Assembly (NCBI GenBank): GCA_022575985.1
Contig: JAKSXM010000007.1
Location: 60,604,501 to 60,668,500, forward strand
From: Anagrus nilaparvatae
Lineage: Eukaryota > Arthropoda > Insecta > Hymenoptera > Mymaridae
DNA length: 64,000 bases
Direction: 5' to 3'
Shown: one piece after another, positions 11,802 to 24,696 of the stretch
Layout of the letters: each line of letters begins with the position of its first letter
Position numbering within the stretch: the first letter of the stretch is position 1
Program-made: the position numbers and the translations under genes
Notes under the pieces: model-generated
The model's database searches: none
Told to the model about the DNA's origin: nothing
What the model saw: the letters and a program-made list of their open reading frames with translations, nothing else

Positions 11802-12909
11802 AATTACGTTAAAAAAAGTTATTTTACATTAAAATTGATATAATTATTTTGTTTAATCATAACCTTAATTAATTTAAAAAAACATAGTCGGGCAATTGAT
11901 TGTTTAAGAGACATAACAATCATTTACCTTAGTTATTTGATATGACTTATGCCACCAAAAAACTACGTCATCAGGGATTTTGCCACAGAGAGTTCACCAC
12001 AAAAGTTAACTACCAAAAAACGTTGACACATAAAAATTGCATATAGAATAAAACAGTGTAAAAATTTTTATTTTGAATTCACAGAAAATGTAATGGAGCT
12101 AAATTTCATGAGCAAGAGTTTGTAAAATTTACAAAACAATAGATTTGTAAAAACACAATACAAAATTTTTATAATATCACATTTTAAAAAAATATTTTAA
12201 AAAAATTTTTTTATTTATTATTTTAATTATTTTTATATTTAGAATTTATATAATTTAAATTTATAGTAAATACATTATATATATAAATTGATTTTTTTTC
12301 TGATTAATTTTTTTTTCTCGGCCTGACCGAGAACTTGAGATCTTCAATTGGCAGCCATTTATTGTTCAGAAGCGTTAATGGCAAACCGGGTGAATTCAGA
12401 ATTTTAAAGAACAGAACGTTTATTTCAAACCAATTATTATAGGTTCCAGAATTTTTTTTTTTTTATAAAAATAATTTTAAGAAATCTCTTCAAATTGGTG
12501 TAAGTAATTTTAAAAAGAGCTTTTCACAAAAAGAATTAAGTGCCAAATGAAAAATTTTATTTCTTTTTAAGTCATTATCTTGAATTCATATAAAGCTTAA
12601 TATTTTATAGTTTTGCATTAAAACGAACAACTTTAAATTCGGAAGAATTCAATTCTGGGCTTTGCAATTTCTTAAAATTATAATATTTGGTTAATTGAAT
12701 CTAATTTTTATTTGGATTTTTTAAAAATTCTTTTTAGCACTTTCTGATTTTTAACTTAGCTATTATTTAATGGTATTTTAAATTCTTAATTCTTGACATT
12801 GAACCTTGGGTTTCGGATTTTCTGATTTTGAAAAATTAGCACTGATGCCATCAAAGTTTATGAACAATGAATGGCCACCCTTCAATTTTTCAGCTTCTCT
12901 ATATACAAT
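10665..12909 (+). repeat. Downstream copy of the segmental duplication (GST-2 side)
   Basis: Collinear with 1830-3946, as described there. Similarity ends after ctctatatacaat at 12909, at the same point as in the other copy. Beyond it the two sides are unrelated (catgccaaagaagttgtgac here, gtattttaattctaat there). Confidence 0.85.
12327..12895. mobile_element. Inverted-repeat (MITE-like) element, duplicate of the one at 3407
   Basis: The arms gagaacttgagatcttcaa with gcagccatttattgttcaga and, inverted, tgaacaatgaatggccaccc match the GST-1 flank element in place and order. It was copied as part of the segmental duplication rather than inserted independently. Confidence 0.6.
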
Positions 12910-13499
12910 CATGCCAAAGAAGTTGTGACTATATATTTTTAAATTATGGGTACCATGCTTTTATTGATTTATCATATAAGTTTTTTTTTGTAAATTTTTT
13001 AAAGCAATTGTTTTTTATAAAATAAAAACAATCTAATTATTATATAAAAATAAAAAAAAAATGATTACTTCTTGTTTTAATTATTATTATATAAAATATA
13101 ATATTATTAATTTAAAATTTTTAAATTTTGAAAAAATTGCTATTTTTTGAATCTCTTTCTGGACAACCACGGCCAAGGAAATCGTGACTTCTCCCCGCTG
13201 ACTCAGAAAAATCGTTTACGACCGTTGGTCATAAAAAAATAATGCGATTTCGCCTCGGTTTGATTGATTGATTGATTATTTATTTTATTTATACAAAATT
13301 GTACAGAAGTTTTTATACAGAGATAAGATTCAAAGAATAAATTGTGAGAGCACGTTATTTACAAATTATATTTAGAAATAAAATGAAAAATAAAAATTTA
13401 TAAATTAAAAAAATAAGTTGTTAACATTTAATAAAATTTTAACTTAAGTATATAAATATTTAAAAAAAAAAACTAAAAAGTAAAAATAATTAATAAAAA

Positions 13500-14580
13500 T
13501 GATTAAAACCTTTGGAATACGGATTTAAAATTTTTGATTTGAGGAGAATGAAGAGTTAGGAATTTAACGTTTAGAGTTTGGATATTGAGGATTGGGGAGA
13601 AATGAAAGGTAGGAAGTAATCAGGAGTGGGACCAAAGGAAATTAATAAAGATCTGTAGGAAGTTTATTGATATTCAAGAAAGTTAGAGGAGTCGTTCTGT
13701 AAAAAATAGAGATAGGGGTTGTGTTTAAAAAAGAGTCAATAGAAGGAGCAAGCAGGATAAATTAAGGTAGGCTATTCCAGAAATTCAGTAGGTGAACAAG
13801 AGGAAAATTTTTGAATTTAGAGCATGTCGGGAGCATGTAGATTAGACTGGTTTTTTTTTCGAAGTATCCGGGATTCCTAACGCGCCAGCAGAATTCGAAA
13901 ATATAAGTAAAAAAATTAAGTTTCTCGTTGCATTTAGATCAAAACATCGATTTTTGAGATCACGATAGCTCTCGAAAGTTTTTTTTTTGGCCTTATTATT
14001 TACTTAAATGACTTATGTATTTTTCCCCAGAAGTCCCTTTAGTAAATAATATTTAGAAAAATTTGTTTTGTAAATTATTAAACTTAAAAATGATTAATTC
14101 CCTTAAAATTGGGACCCTGAAACACGAAAAAAATCGATTTTTCTCCTATAAAACGTGGTCAAAAACTAAAATAAATGGTTTCATCGGATTCCTGGGGAAA
14201 AAATACTAGGGAATATCAATTGGAACATAATCTTAAATGCGATTTGAATCCACTAGAAAAACTGAAAGTTTTAAGATAATTCCAATTTTAAGGAGGCCAA
14301 AAAAAACTTTCGAGAGCTATCGTGGGCTCAAAAATCGATGTTTTGATCTAAATTCAACGAGAAACTTATTTTTTTTACTTATATTTTCGAATTCTGCCGG
14401 CGCATTAGGAATCCCGGATACTTCGAAAAAAAAACCAGTCTAATGTAGATGTGGGGATGGAGAGATTCGAGACTTCAATGAGGGCGTAGATCACGAGCAG
14501 GAACGTAGACTTTAATTTTATCCTTTAGGTAAAGAGGGAGGCAATTATTTAGCGTGTTCTAAATATATATGACACTCATA
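13500..14580 (-). mobile_element. Non-LTR retrotransposon remnant (ORF2 C-terminus), interrupted by a MITE
   Basis: On the - strand, sequence before and after the 600-bp insert reads as one protein tail once the insert is left out: KIKVYVPARDLRPH, then (after a stop) SLESLHPHIYMLP, then FKNFPLVHLLNFWNSLP. The last is the conserved end of jockey/R1-type ORF2 proteins. Stops interrupt the frame. A (TGATT)n run near 13258-13277 lies just beyond the presumed 3' end and may be its tail. Upstream parts are not present. Confidence 0.65.
13843..14442. mobile_element. 600-bp hAT-like MITE with long inverted repeats and a perfect 8-bp target duplication
   Basis: The termini are TAGACTGGTTTTTTTTTCGA (from 13843) and its inverse, ending CCAGTCTA at 14442. 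The arms run for roughly 270 bp, including cgaattctg / cagaattcg, gatcaaaacatcgatttttg and tttcgagagctatcgtg. ATGTAGAT flanks the element exactly on both sides (13835-13842 and 14443-14450). It contains no transposase. The empty site gives a continuous retrotransposon sequence, which confirms the boundaries. Any open frame inside (for example 14237-14443) is arm sequence, not a gene. Confidence 0.92.
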
Positions 14581-15690
14581 TATTTTTGACTGCAACGTAC
14601 GTATTTATAAAAAATAAGACGGGCATCCCTTAGTAAAGATGGCAACTTATGTAGCGACCACCTATACTCTTAAAATAATCGTTGTCTAGAATCCATATTG
14701 GATTATCCCTCATAAAAACGCCATGTTTTATGAGGAAATTGTACTCAAAAGGACTTTATGACAGGATTAAAAGAATGTAAAACTAGCATGAAAACCTTAG
14801 CCTCAAGGTCAAAGGGTAATTAAGGGCGTGACTCCTTATTCCCGCATCAGACGCCTTGCTGATGCGGCACCATGCCAGTAATGATAGATGGATATGAAAT
14901 CTTAAATAAACTAAGATTCACTTTATAATTTAGTATGAACTCTTGTTGATGCGGCACCATACCAAATGATTAAAAAATGATTAATGTTTAATGAGAAATA
15001 CTACCCTTATATACTTATCCCTCCTTGGAACTTGGATGCGTTGATGATGGCACTTAATAAATCCAACACTTATTTGAATTAAACTAAAATAAACTTATTT
15101 AATTTATTCAATAAAGAAATTTAATTATGAATTTAACTACAAAAATATTTACAAGTTTTGAATTTAATTTAGTAAAATCTTTAAGTCTGACAATTTAGTT
15201 TATTTTATTTAATTTATAAGTGAGATGATTGTTGGCTTGTGTTTATGATTTTAATGTTTCTTCTTTGAGATGTTATGCCAGAATAATAAAAATTGATCTG
15301 ATATTAACGAGATCACCTCGGAAGCGCGTTGTCGGCAGTCATCCCACTTATTTGACAGGTGCGTAATAGTCGAATTTACATATATCAATTATAATTATCG
15401 ATCCCTTCTCTAAGAAGTTGATCGCGCATTCTTTAAATTTTATAGTAATCACCCCTTCCAATCGATCTATAAATATTTTCTATTACAATATATTTGTGTG
15501 TGTGAATCTAAATACAACTAATATTTTATATGTGTCTGAAATCGTAATAAAAATCTTAGTATATGGAGCATTTATTTAAATGTGGAATTATTTTTCTATA
15601 TGAAAATTTGCGAATAAAATAATTTAAAAAAAAATACTTGTACGTTTTATTTCCCATAAAAGCGTCGTCGCATGACGTAACATGACATTC
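14581..15690. other. Repeat-like intergenic sequence of unknown family
   Basis: No gene seen. A short direct repeat containing ttgatgcggcaccat occurs at about 14857 and 14943. The segment from 14600 to 15400 is less AT-rich than its surroundings (gagatcacctcggaagcgcg near 15310), which suggests an unrecognised mobile element or LTR, but I could not find paired ends. Confidence 0.35.
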
Positions 15691-15699
15691 AACCAACCT

Positions 15700-16900
15700 A
15701 ATTTTAGTCTAGCAGGTGATATGTTCTGTTAGGAAATTCGATATCAAAAACATATCTAAAACAGTAGCATTTTGCAGTTTCTGAAGACGGTCACACTGAT
15801 AACCTAACAGATAACCCATTGCAAAGGCACCATAGTCAAAGAGAGGGATAATTAATAAGCAAACTAACCGCATGCGAAGTAAAAGGGAAATAAAACTTTT
15901 GAAGTATCTGAGTCTATAGAGAACGTAATTTATTTATTTAGATATGTGATTGATTTGAGCGTGCCAGCTCATATCTGAATCGAAGAAGAGATCAAGATAT
16001 TTGACTGATTTGGGTATTGAAATATGACTACCGCTAAAGTAGAATGTAGTTTTATTAGTGTAGAGCTCTTGATAATTCTTACCAAAGATAATGAAGTTAG
16101 TTTTTTCTTTATTAAAGTGAAAATTATTTTGAGAAGAGCAGGTCTCAATGTTTCTTAAATCGTTTTGTAGGATAGAAATACCTAGGTTGTAATCTTTCTT
16201 GGGAAGTTGAAGGTAAATTTTTAAATCTGAAAAGTAGTCTTTTGGCGTAATGAATATGAAAGCCAATATCGTTCATTTAAATTAGGAAGGGTAGCGGGCC
16301 CAAAACAGAGCCTTGGGGGGCACCAATTTTAACTACTTCCGCGGAGGAGATTTTTTCACCTACTATGACGGAATGAGTTCTATCTAAAAGGTAGCTGAAA
16401 ACCCAGTCTACTGTGTCCTTGGATAAACCAAGGTTCAGTAACTTGGATAATAGGAAATTGTGAGACACTCGATCAAATGCCTTAGAAAGGCCAAGCATTA
16501 ATAACATGGTGAGATTTCCATCATGGCAGCCTCTACAAATATTATCAACTAGATTAGTCAATAAAGCTTGGGTACTGTGCTATTTTTGGAAACCTGATTG
16601 GAAGTTGTCAAGAACTTTATGCTGAATTAAAAGATGTCATAATTGATTATGGAGTATTTTCTCAAAAATTTTGGATAGAATTGATAAAAGAGATACCGAA
16701 CGATAGTTACTTAAGGAGAGGGGATTGGGTATTTTGTTAACAGGGATAATATGGCTATGTTTCCAGGCAGACAGAAATTTTTTGAGAATTATCGACTTAT
16801 TGAAAAGGGATACAAAAACTTTTGAAAGAGATGGTAGACAGAGTTTAAGAACTTCTAATGAAATACCACCGGGTCCTTTAGATTTAGTATAGAGAATTGT
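15700..16900 (-). mobile_element. Jockey-type non-LTR retrotransposon remnant: reverse transcriptase domain
   Basis: On the - strand the order of blocks is correct for a reverse transcriptase. KSKGPGGISLEVLKLCLP lies near 16830-16890, then WKHSHIIPVNKIPNPLSLSN and YRSVSLLSILSKIFEKILHN, then FQSGFQK. Next come SKAFDRVSHNFLLSKLLNLG (about 16420-16490) and GAPQGSVLGPL (about 16270-16325). The following part (SQNNFHFNKEKTNFIIFGKN, then VKYLDLFFDSDMSWHAQI) corresponds to the region after the catalytic loop, and the YADD segment itself is deleted or scrambled. Stops occur in several places, so it is inactive. A duplicated scrap of its 5' side lies at about 16960-17060. Confidence 0.85.
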
Positions 16901-17630
16901 TTAAATGCCCAATTTAAATTATCTAACGCTATGTCAGTATTAGTAAGTATTGTAAGTATAGACTTGGCTATGTTAGTATTGTAAATATAGACCTGTTGAA
17001 AAGGGATATAAAAACTCTAGATTTAGTAGAGAATTGTTTGAAAGCCTGTAGGTAATTTTCGAGCGATTTGAGACATTTTTTATTCTTCTGTTCAAGTTTC
17101 GTATTATACTTAAAAGTTTTATTGCATTGATAGTCCATTTTTCATAGTAAAATTATGGAAAGAAAATTATATTTATATATTAACCATGCATTAATAGGCA
17201 TAAATCTTTTTTATTGTTTTTAAAATTTTGGTTTTGAAAGAATTGAGAGCGGGAACTAAGGCTTATGGTTTTGAAGTTTTTAAAAACTGTAGGAAATCAC
17301 AAAAAAAAATTAGTTTTGAATAACATTTGCGATTTTACAAGCGCTCTGTATTTTTACAAATTTTTTACAGTATATAGAAATATATTTTATCTGTTGATGT
17401 TTCAATAAAATTACCACTATTTAGAGGTTTATTATAAAACTTACAAAAAATTTTTGAGTTATTAGCCAAACCTGCTGCTTTTCTGTCTCTACATCTACAC
17501 CTATATCTACACCCGTTCTTAGTGCCTTTGACGTGGACAAATGCGTAGTGCTATAGCTTTCTTGTATTCCAGCTTTCTTTAGAACATTTCTTATTCACCG
17601 ACTAAAATCAGGAGTAAATTTTAATATTCT
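16900..17630. other. Intergenic: retroelement scrap, then AT-rich sequence
   Basis: From 16960 to 17060 the sequence partly repeats 16790-16910 (gttgaaaagggatataaaaa, tagagaattgttt). After that only AT-rich sequence is seen, with no reading frame. Confidence 0.4.
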
Positions 17631-17634
17631 GTTA

Positions 17635-18830
17635 TTTATTCTATTATTTTTAAGGTTATATTAATATTTAACCCCTAAACTAGCTAAAACTACCCCCTAA
17701 AAGGGGTGTTTTAATTATTTTCGCACTTTTTGTAGCCAGATTTGGTCCACAAGGATTTCTTGGGTCGCTGTCAATAATTTTCATGGATTTTTTTATTAAT
17801 AATTAATATATCACCCCTAAATTACCGAAAACTACCCCCAAAAGGGACGAATTTGCTATATTCAAACTTTCTGCGTTCATACTAGGTCCAAAGGGTTTTT
17901 TCGGTCGGTAATCGATAATTTTCGTGATTTTTTAATGAAAAATTCATATTTCACCGTTAATTTAGTTCAAACTACCCCTTAAAAGGGTGTCTGCGGTTTT
18001 TGAACTTTCTGCGTTAAGATGAAATCGTTACTGTTTTTTGGATCGCGGATAACGAATTTCGCGGGTTTTTAACCCTTCTTAAATTAATCAACTGAAAATT
18101 TAATATTTGGGTAAAAGCAAATATAGAACGCTTTCTAATTTTTTCTTAACAAACCTGTTTAAAAAAAAAAATATTCAATAAATGTTTTTATCTTATAAAA
18201 TATACAATTATGTACAAGCATACACATAATTAATCATCTTCGATATCCTGTATTGAGTTTTGGGATAGTTAATAAACTTTTCATTAAAAAATCACAAAAA
18301 TTATTGATTAGCGACCCAAAAAATCCTTTGGACCTAGTCTGAACGCAGAAAGTTTAAAAATAGCAAAAACGCTCCTTCTGGGGGTAGTTTTAGCTAATAT
18401 AAGGGTGAAATATTAATTTTTCATTTAAAAATCCATGAAAATCGTTTTCAGCGCCCCAAAAACCCTTGTGGACCTAATCTTGACGCAAAAAGTGCAGAAA
18501 CAGCAAAAACGCCCCTTTTGGGGGTAGTTTTAGGTAATTTAGGGGTGATATATTAATTATTCATAAAAAAATCCATGAAATTTATTTTCAGTGACCCAAG
18601 AAATCCGTTTGTACCTAATCTGGCAGCAAAAAGTGCAAAAACACCCCTTTTCAGGGGTAGTTTTAGCTAATTTAGGGGTTAAATATTAATGTTACTTTAT
18701 GACCCCCATTTTCGTGCTCAGCGACTGAAAAAACTTTTACTAGAGCAAATCTGGTATTCGCAACCGTTAGTGTACCCAAACCCGTATTTTGACAGGAGTA
18801 TAATTTGCATACACCTGTTATAAACCACAC
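17635..18830. mobile_element. Foldback element made of tandem subunits (family F), copy 1
   Basis: Three or so subunits of about 130-160 bp run in one direction (17635-18080), then a similar number in the opposite direction (18290-18760). Each subunit carries tttttgggtcgctgatcacg-like, aattt-aggggtgatatatta-like and aaaaggggtgttttt-like blocks. The right end (ccaaacccgtattttgacag, near 18778-18800) matches the ends of copies 3 and 4. No protein is encoded. Confidence 0.75.
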
Positions 18831-19800
18831 AATTACTATATCATCCAACCCCTGTAGTTAAGAAATTAAAAAAAAATTCCTTTTTCTAAGGGAATATAAC
18901 ATATAACTTGATCAATGGCTATAAAAATCAAAGATTTCAGAAGTTTCGATTACAAGAAATCTTAAATCAAAAAATGCTATTTTTATCCACCTGATACAAC
19001 GTTAAGCATATTAATTACTTGAATTTTTTACGTTTATATTACCGGTAAAATTACTTGAAAAATATTACTTTTGACTTTTTTCAATTTATGTATTGATTCT
19101 TGTATGCATAAACATTTCTTTATTGATTTGCAAGGGTCAAATAAATATTTGAAGCAGGGAAATTGAAAAATAAAAATTCCAGTCTTATTTAAATGGAAAA
19201 ATTGAGGTGCTTATAGGTACGTTTTTTTGAACTGCTTTTATTACCAAAAGCTCTCAAAAATCCTGGGGATCAAATTTCTTCCATTTCGTTCATTCAAATA
19301 TATATCTACCTAAAATAATAATATTACTTGATGCAAAATCAAAATATTATTTTACAGAATCAAAAATAATTTTGCGTAAAAAAAAAAATTAGTCACCAAA
19401 AAAAACTATAATTTTATCATATACCTTCTTAAAAAGATTGCAATTTTTAAAAATGAGTAAAATTGATAATTATAATTGTAGATATATCTACAATAAATAA
19501 TATCTAAAAATCAAACTTGTTAATAATATACAATACAAAATGAATCATTTTTTCAGGTGAGTAATTCACAAAAATTTTTGATTATGCTATAAATGATGTA
19601 TATTAAAATACGAATATCGATGATGTTTATACAAAAATATACAAAATTCACAATGACTTAACAAAATTTAAAAATTTTCCTGTAAAAAAAGGGTATGTCA
19701 TGTAAACTAATATTAGTTGAGAACCCATACAGATATACATATATCTAATAATGACGTGGGTTTTTTAACTTATTATACAGAGTAAGTATAAAATTATACT
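18831..19800. other. AT-rich intergenic sequence upstream of the GST-3 promoter
   Basis: It begins with a block shared with 4120-4180 (cacctgttataaaccacaca, then ccaacccctgtagtt). The rest has no recognisable coding, RNA or repeat feature. Confidence 0.45.
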
Positions 19801-19815
19801 TTCATTTTAAACATG

Positions 19816-19915
19816 TATAAATATAAGCTATAAAAATACGACTGCGTCAGATTGTTGGTAACTTTAATACTGTACACTTCTAAAGATTCACTTTGTTTTC
19901 TTTTGGGCGTTGTCG
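19816..19915 (+). promoter_or_regulatory. Predicted GST-3 core promoter and untranslated exon 1
   Basis: TATAAATA at 19816-19823 lies about 33 bp before the A of an Inr-like TCAG (A at 19849). It is followed by agattgttggtaacttt and tacacttctaaag. The same string, with small changes, precedes GST-4 at 29437-29514, which is the main evidence that it is functional. The untranslated exon would run from about 19849 to 19915, with a weak donor (gtaaaa), and would splice to the acceptor ending at 21067 just before the GST-3 start codon. The exact exon end is uncertain. Confidence 0.55.
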
Positions 19916-21067
19916 GTAAAAAAATTTTTTTTATCATCAGTTTTACAGTTTGTTTATTGTTAATTGTATTTAAAGTGCAAATTTTTTTTTTATTTTTAGT
20001 GCCTTCTTCCATTAAAGGAACTGCCTTCCAATTTATTTTTGTAAAATAAACAAATAAATGTAAGTACTATATTATTTTAAAATTTTTAAAATGCAAAATC
20101 AATCCCAAATATTTTTAGAATATATATATTTTGTTTACTTATTTATGTTAACATTTTATTAATATGGTAACAATTCTAATAAATTATGAAAAATTGAAAA
20201 AATATTTTAAAAATTTAAAATATGCATGATAAATTGCAAAAAATAATTAATTCATTATTAACACATAATTAAATTTATATCACCTAAACTATAGATAATA
20301 AATAAAAATGAAACTATAAATATTCATACACTAGTGCAAAAATATTTTTCTAAGAATTTTATATTCATACAATAAATAAGGCTACGTACGATATTAGTAC
20401 AATTTATTTATATAAGTGAATGTAATATGCCGGCCGGTGAATTCCATAAGTATATTGCAAAATTAAAAAAAAAAAAAAATTTTTTTCCATGCCTACAAGG
20501 ACAATTTTATTAGAATTTATTATAATTATACTAGTACAAGGATTTTTTTTTATTGTAATTATTATGTGTTTAAAATGAAGATTTATAATTGAAAAAGAAT
20601 TTATACTTTAACACTTTTGATGCTATTAAACGATAAACCTTGATTTAGTTATTTATAACATTTTTAAGATAAATATTAAAATTTTTTATAACTTTTCAAC
20701 ATATTAGGTACGAATGTTAAATTTCTTATCAAAATAAATGATAAATGTTAAATATTGCGAATTACATACTTTATCTTTTATTAAATAAATAAAAAATTAG
20801 ACTTTGACAGTAAAACACGTAGGTGTTATCACGCACATATTAAAAATTATATACGAATTACATAATAATTGAATTTTTCTATGCGTTTAGCTCTAATTAA
20901 CAGAAACAAAAGAGTTTTTTTTTTTCTTTCTAGACGCATAAAAAATCTATTGTTTATTGTATTCTTTAGCATCCTGAATTTCAATTTACAATTTTCGTTA
21001 TTTTTTTATTTAGTTCCTGACTTTTTGTATGTTATAATTTAAAAAAAATTTTTTTTTGATTTTTTAG

Positions 21068-23361
21068 ATACCAAAATGCCTATCGATCTTTATTACGTAC
21101 CTGGAAGTGGACCATGTCGTTCTGTAAGATTAGTTGCAGCAGCAGTAGGTGTTGATTTAAATTTGAAACTTACAGATCTTATGAGTGGTGAACAAATGAA
21201 ACCTGAATTTATTAAGGTAAGATTTAAATTAAAACACTACCGTATTGGGTATAGTTTTTTATCAAATTTGCATTTATATTAACTGGAATATAAAATTTTT
21301 TCTTTTTTATTAACTGCTTTCACTTTACTTTTTTTTTCATTAAATTTTCAAGAATTCTAATTTGCAAAAAATTGTCACTGGACTCGATTTGTATAAAAAA
21401 TTTATAGTCCAGCTTTTATTAGAAAGTTCAAACGTGCTTTGAGTATATAAGATTTAATATTTAAAATGATCCAATTAATGATCCAATTACATTTTATCAT
21501 TTTATTTCCATAAAAAATTTTATTTTATCCTTGCAAATTAGAGGTGCTCAGGCCTTAAGGAACCTGAAAAAACCCGAATTAGTCCTAGGGGGTATTTAAG
21601 GTTTAAAAATATACAAAATCAATATCACATGATTCATCAAATAAGAATTCACATTGTTACATTCAAAATATCTTTGGGTCAAAAATATACATGTATGTAA
21701 TTTGCATTTGCTTTGTGCAATAATACGATCAATAACAAAAAACGTACAAGAAAATCAATACTTGCGTGTACATAATTCTTATAGAAATGCATAAATTATT
21801 TTAGTAAACTAAAAAAAAAATATGACTAAGTAATAAGTTATTTTAGAAAATTAGTACTTTCTAATTGAATGCAAACATAGAATATTATATTTAAAATTAT
21901 ATATAATAATATAAATAAATTATTTTACAGATGAATCCAATGCACTGTGTGCCTACAATAGACGATAATGGATTTTATTTATGGGAAAGGTATGTAAAAT
22001 TTTTTGAAAAATGTTATATTGTAAAACTAATAACAAAATTATTTATAATAAAATTTTTTTAATTTTACAGTCGTGCAATCTGTGGTTATTTAGTAGATAA
22101 ATATGCAAAAAATGATTCGTTATATCCAAAAGATCCTAAACAACGTGCTGTAGTTAATCAAAGATTATATTTTGATATGGGAAATATGTATCATTCGTTT
22201 GCTGAATATTTTGTAAGTTAAATAATATTATGAAACTAGTTTTTAAAATTTATGTTTAGTTATGATTTGGTATAATTTTGCTACTATAGAAAAATTGCCC
22301 AAGGTTATGAACTTTGATACTTTTTTTAACCCTCAGAAGTATCAAAATTTTTACCTAAAAATTCGTTTTCTAATATCTCAGTCCAAATGAGAGATCCTAA
22401 TTTTAAAATGCAAATTATAATTTTATTCCATATTACAGAAAGTATTTTTGTTTAACAATATCATTTTCAATCTTTTGTGTAAAAATTATAAAATCTCATA
22501 TTTATTCACTATTAAATTAATGAGAAAATTATGAAACAACAATAATCGCCCCTCTATAAATTCGCTCCCTGGGATTTTTTCACTTAGAAATACTATAATA
22601 GGTTCTAGGGCAAAATCCTCTCGTGACCTAGTTCCTTCTAAGAGTAGGCGTTAATACGTAATTTTTGACCATTTTGATTATCTAACCCTAGTTTACTTCA
22701 GAAGAAGATATAAGTACGAACTTAGACATTGCTCTCCAATTTAGGCGAGGGGGGTGGATAATTGTAGAAAGACAATTTTAAAATGGTAACACGGTTGTAC
22801 ATCATAATATGGATAGCTAAATTTTTCCATGTTTTTTTGTAAAATTTTTTAATTTTTTAAATAAATAATTAGTTATATAATTCTAAAGTATACTTTCTTA
22901 ATCACAGTATCCTCAAGTATTCGCTGGAGCACCTGCAGATCCAGAAAAAGCTAAAAAAATTGAACAAGCATTTGAATATCTTAACCAATTCCTTGAAGGA
23001 GAAAATTATGTTGCTGGAAAAAATCTTACCATTGCTGATCTTGTCCTTTTACCAACTATAACAAACTTTGATGTAAGTCTAAAATATTGAAATAAATTTT
23101 TTAAAACATTTATAAAACAAACAAAATTATACTTTTTGCTTATACTTAAAAATTTTATATGTTTGTATTAAGAAAAAGAAATTTAAATATTTATATAATA
23201 ATTAAAATATTTTTCAGGTTGTTGACTATGACTACAGTAAATACAAAAATGTCGTTAGATGGGTTGATAGATTGAAGTCTGAAGCTAAAAATTATGAAGA
23301 AACAAATGGTGAAGGTCTTAGAGCATTCAAAGAAGTTGTTGACAAACTTTCAAAAAAATAA
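21068..23361 (+). CDS. GST-3: Delta-class-like glutathione S-transferase, 216 aa, 5 coding exons
   Basis: The ATG is at 21076, eight bases after an acceptor (attttttag) that closes a 5'-UTR intron. Coding exons: 21076-21216, 21931-21989, 22071-22212, 22908-23072 and 23218-23361; 651 nt in frame. The start [16 protein letters not shown] puts the catalytic Ser at 11. [18 protein letters not shown] (His52) and E66-S67-R68 are intact, as are [18 protein letters not shown] and [11 protein letters not shown]. It ends VVDKLSKK. This is the most canonical copy of the array and the best candidate for the conserved detoxifying enzyme. It appears to share a promoter module with GST-4, 9 kb downstream, which suggests similar expression. 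Confidence 0.95.
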
Positions 23362-23556
23362 GAAGTAGATTATAAAAATTTTTTAAGTATTAAAATTCTA
23401 TGCTTCCTTTTTATTTTGAAAAAAAAGTTTGATATTAATTATTTAAAATTTTGTAAATTTTTGTTTATTATGTAATTTTTTCTAAAAATTATTATACGAA
23501 TAAGATATTCCTTTTTATATAATTTTTTAATTTATAAATGTATTAAGTTAAATTAT

Positions 23557-23562
23557 AATAAA
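23557..23562 (+). terminator. Candidate polyadenylation signal of GST-3
   Basis: AATAAA about 200 bp after the GST-3 stop codon, followed by a T/A-rich stretch. In sequence this AT-rich the hexamer can occur by chance. Confidence 0.35.
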
Positions 23563-24696
23563 TTTTGTAAAAAAAAAATGTTTTTAAAAATTTTTTGGAT
23601 TATTGATTTTTAAAATTTGATTTATTAAATGGGTTGAATTAAGTGCTAGGATAATGTAGTTAAATTTTCTTTATGTCTATTGGACTCCATATTATCGATC
23701 GGACCTTACTTCAATCATTTTTTTATACATAAAATATGATTTTTCTCAAATTTTTAACCCTCAATAGGTGCAAAACTATTTAAGTCAGATTCATAAAAAA
23801 ATTTTATAAATTGCTAATTAATTAGCCGAAAAGATTAGATTACTAATACAGTTGTGCCTAAAATACACTGAAAAAAAATTCCGGTTGCCGCAACAATTTA
23901 TTTTTTCAGTGTAGTTTGTTTTTTATTTTTTTTATTTTATTTTTTGGGTATTTTATTAGATCCAGTAATAAGGAAAGAGTTCTAATCCCCTCTTGACACT
24001 GTGATAATTTATTTACTAAAAAAATAAATTTATAACTTTAAAATCAAATTAATTTAATCTCCTTTATGCATGCAATTTAATAACTCCATATTTAAATACA
24101 GGCTTAATTTGCTTGGGCGCGGTGCAAAATAACGAAACCGTTGATTTAAAGAATGGACTTATATAACAAATATTTAAATTAACTATTGGCAAAATAACAA
24201 CTTTCAGTACAACAAAAAAACGTTATGAAAACTGTAATTGAGAATTGAAGAAAAACAAATATCCAGCTTTTTTTATGACTGGAATGAAAACATGAGAAAG
24301 AAAATTGAAATTATATGTCTTGTGGTGACTTATTGAAAAATATATTGCAATATATTCATTGAAAAATTCAAAACTTATTTAATAGTAAAAAACATTTATC
24401 AAAGCAAGCACTAAAAATTTCATCTTCTTCAGCTCTAAATTATATTTCGTGTAATTTCTGTTTTCCTAAATAAGTTTAAATGAGTCATAGCTACGACATT
24501 GTCAAAAAATATAAAAATAAAATCAACAAAGAAAAGTTTAGATAAAAATAATAAAGGCAGCTTTTATTACTTTAACAAATCATAGTAAAAAATAAAGTTT
24601 CTTTATTTTAATTTAGAAATATACAATAGTATCGATAAAATATTTGAAAAAATTAAAAAATTAATATTACAAATACATTAATGATAATTCACTTAT
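23563..24696. other. AT-rich intergenic sequence between GST-3 and the Kazal gene
   Basis: No gene, RNA or clear transposon seen. A short inverted repeat (acactgaaaaaaaa near 23872 and ttttttcagtgta near 23910) may be the remnant of a small MITE. Confidence 0.45.

Noticed and set aside
14237..14443. 68-codon open frame on the + strand
   Set aside because: It lies in the right arm of the 600-bp MITE and mirrors the left arm; no coding signal.
19794..20049. Overlapping open frames on both strands near the GST-3 promoter
   Set aside because: The region matches the GST-4 promoter and untranslated exon, and the frames are not conserved there.
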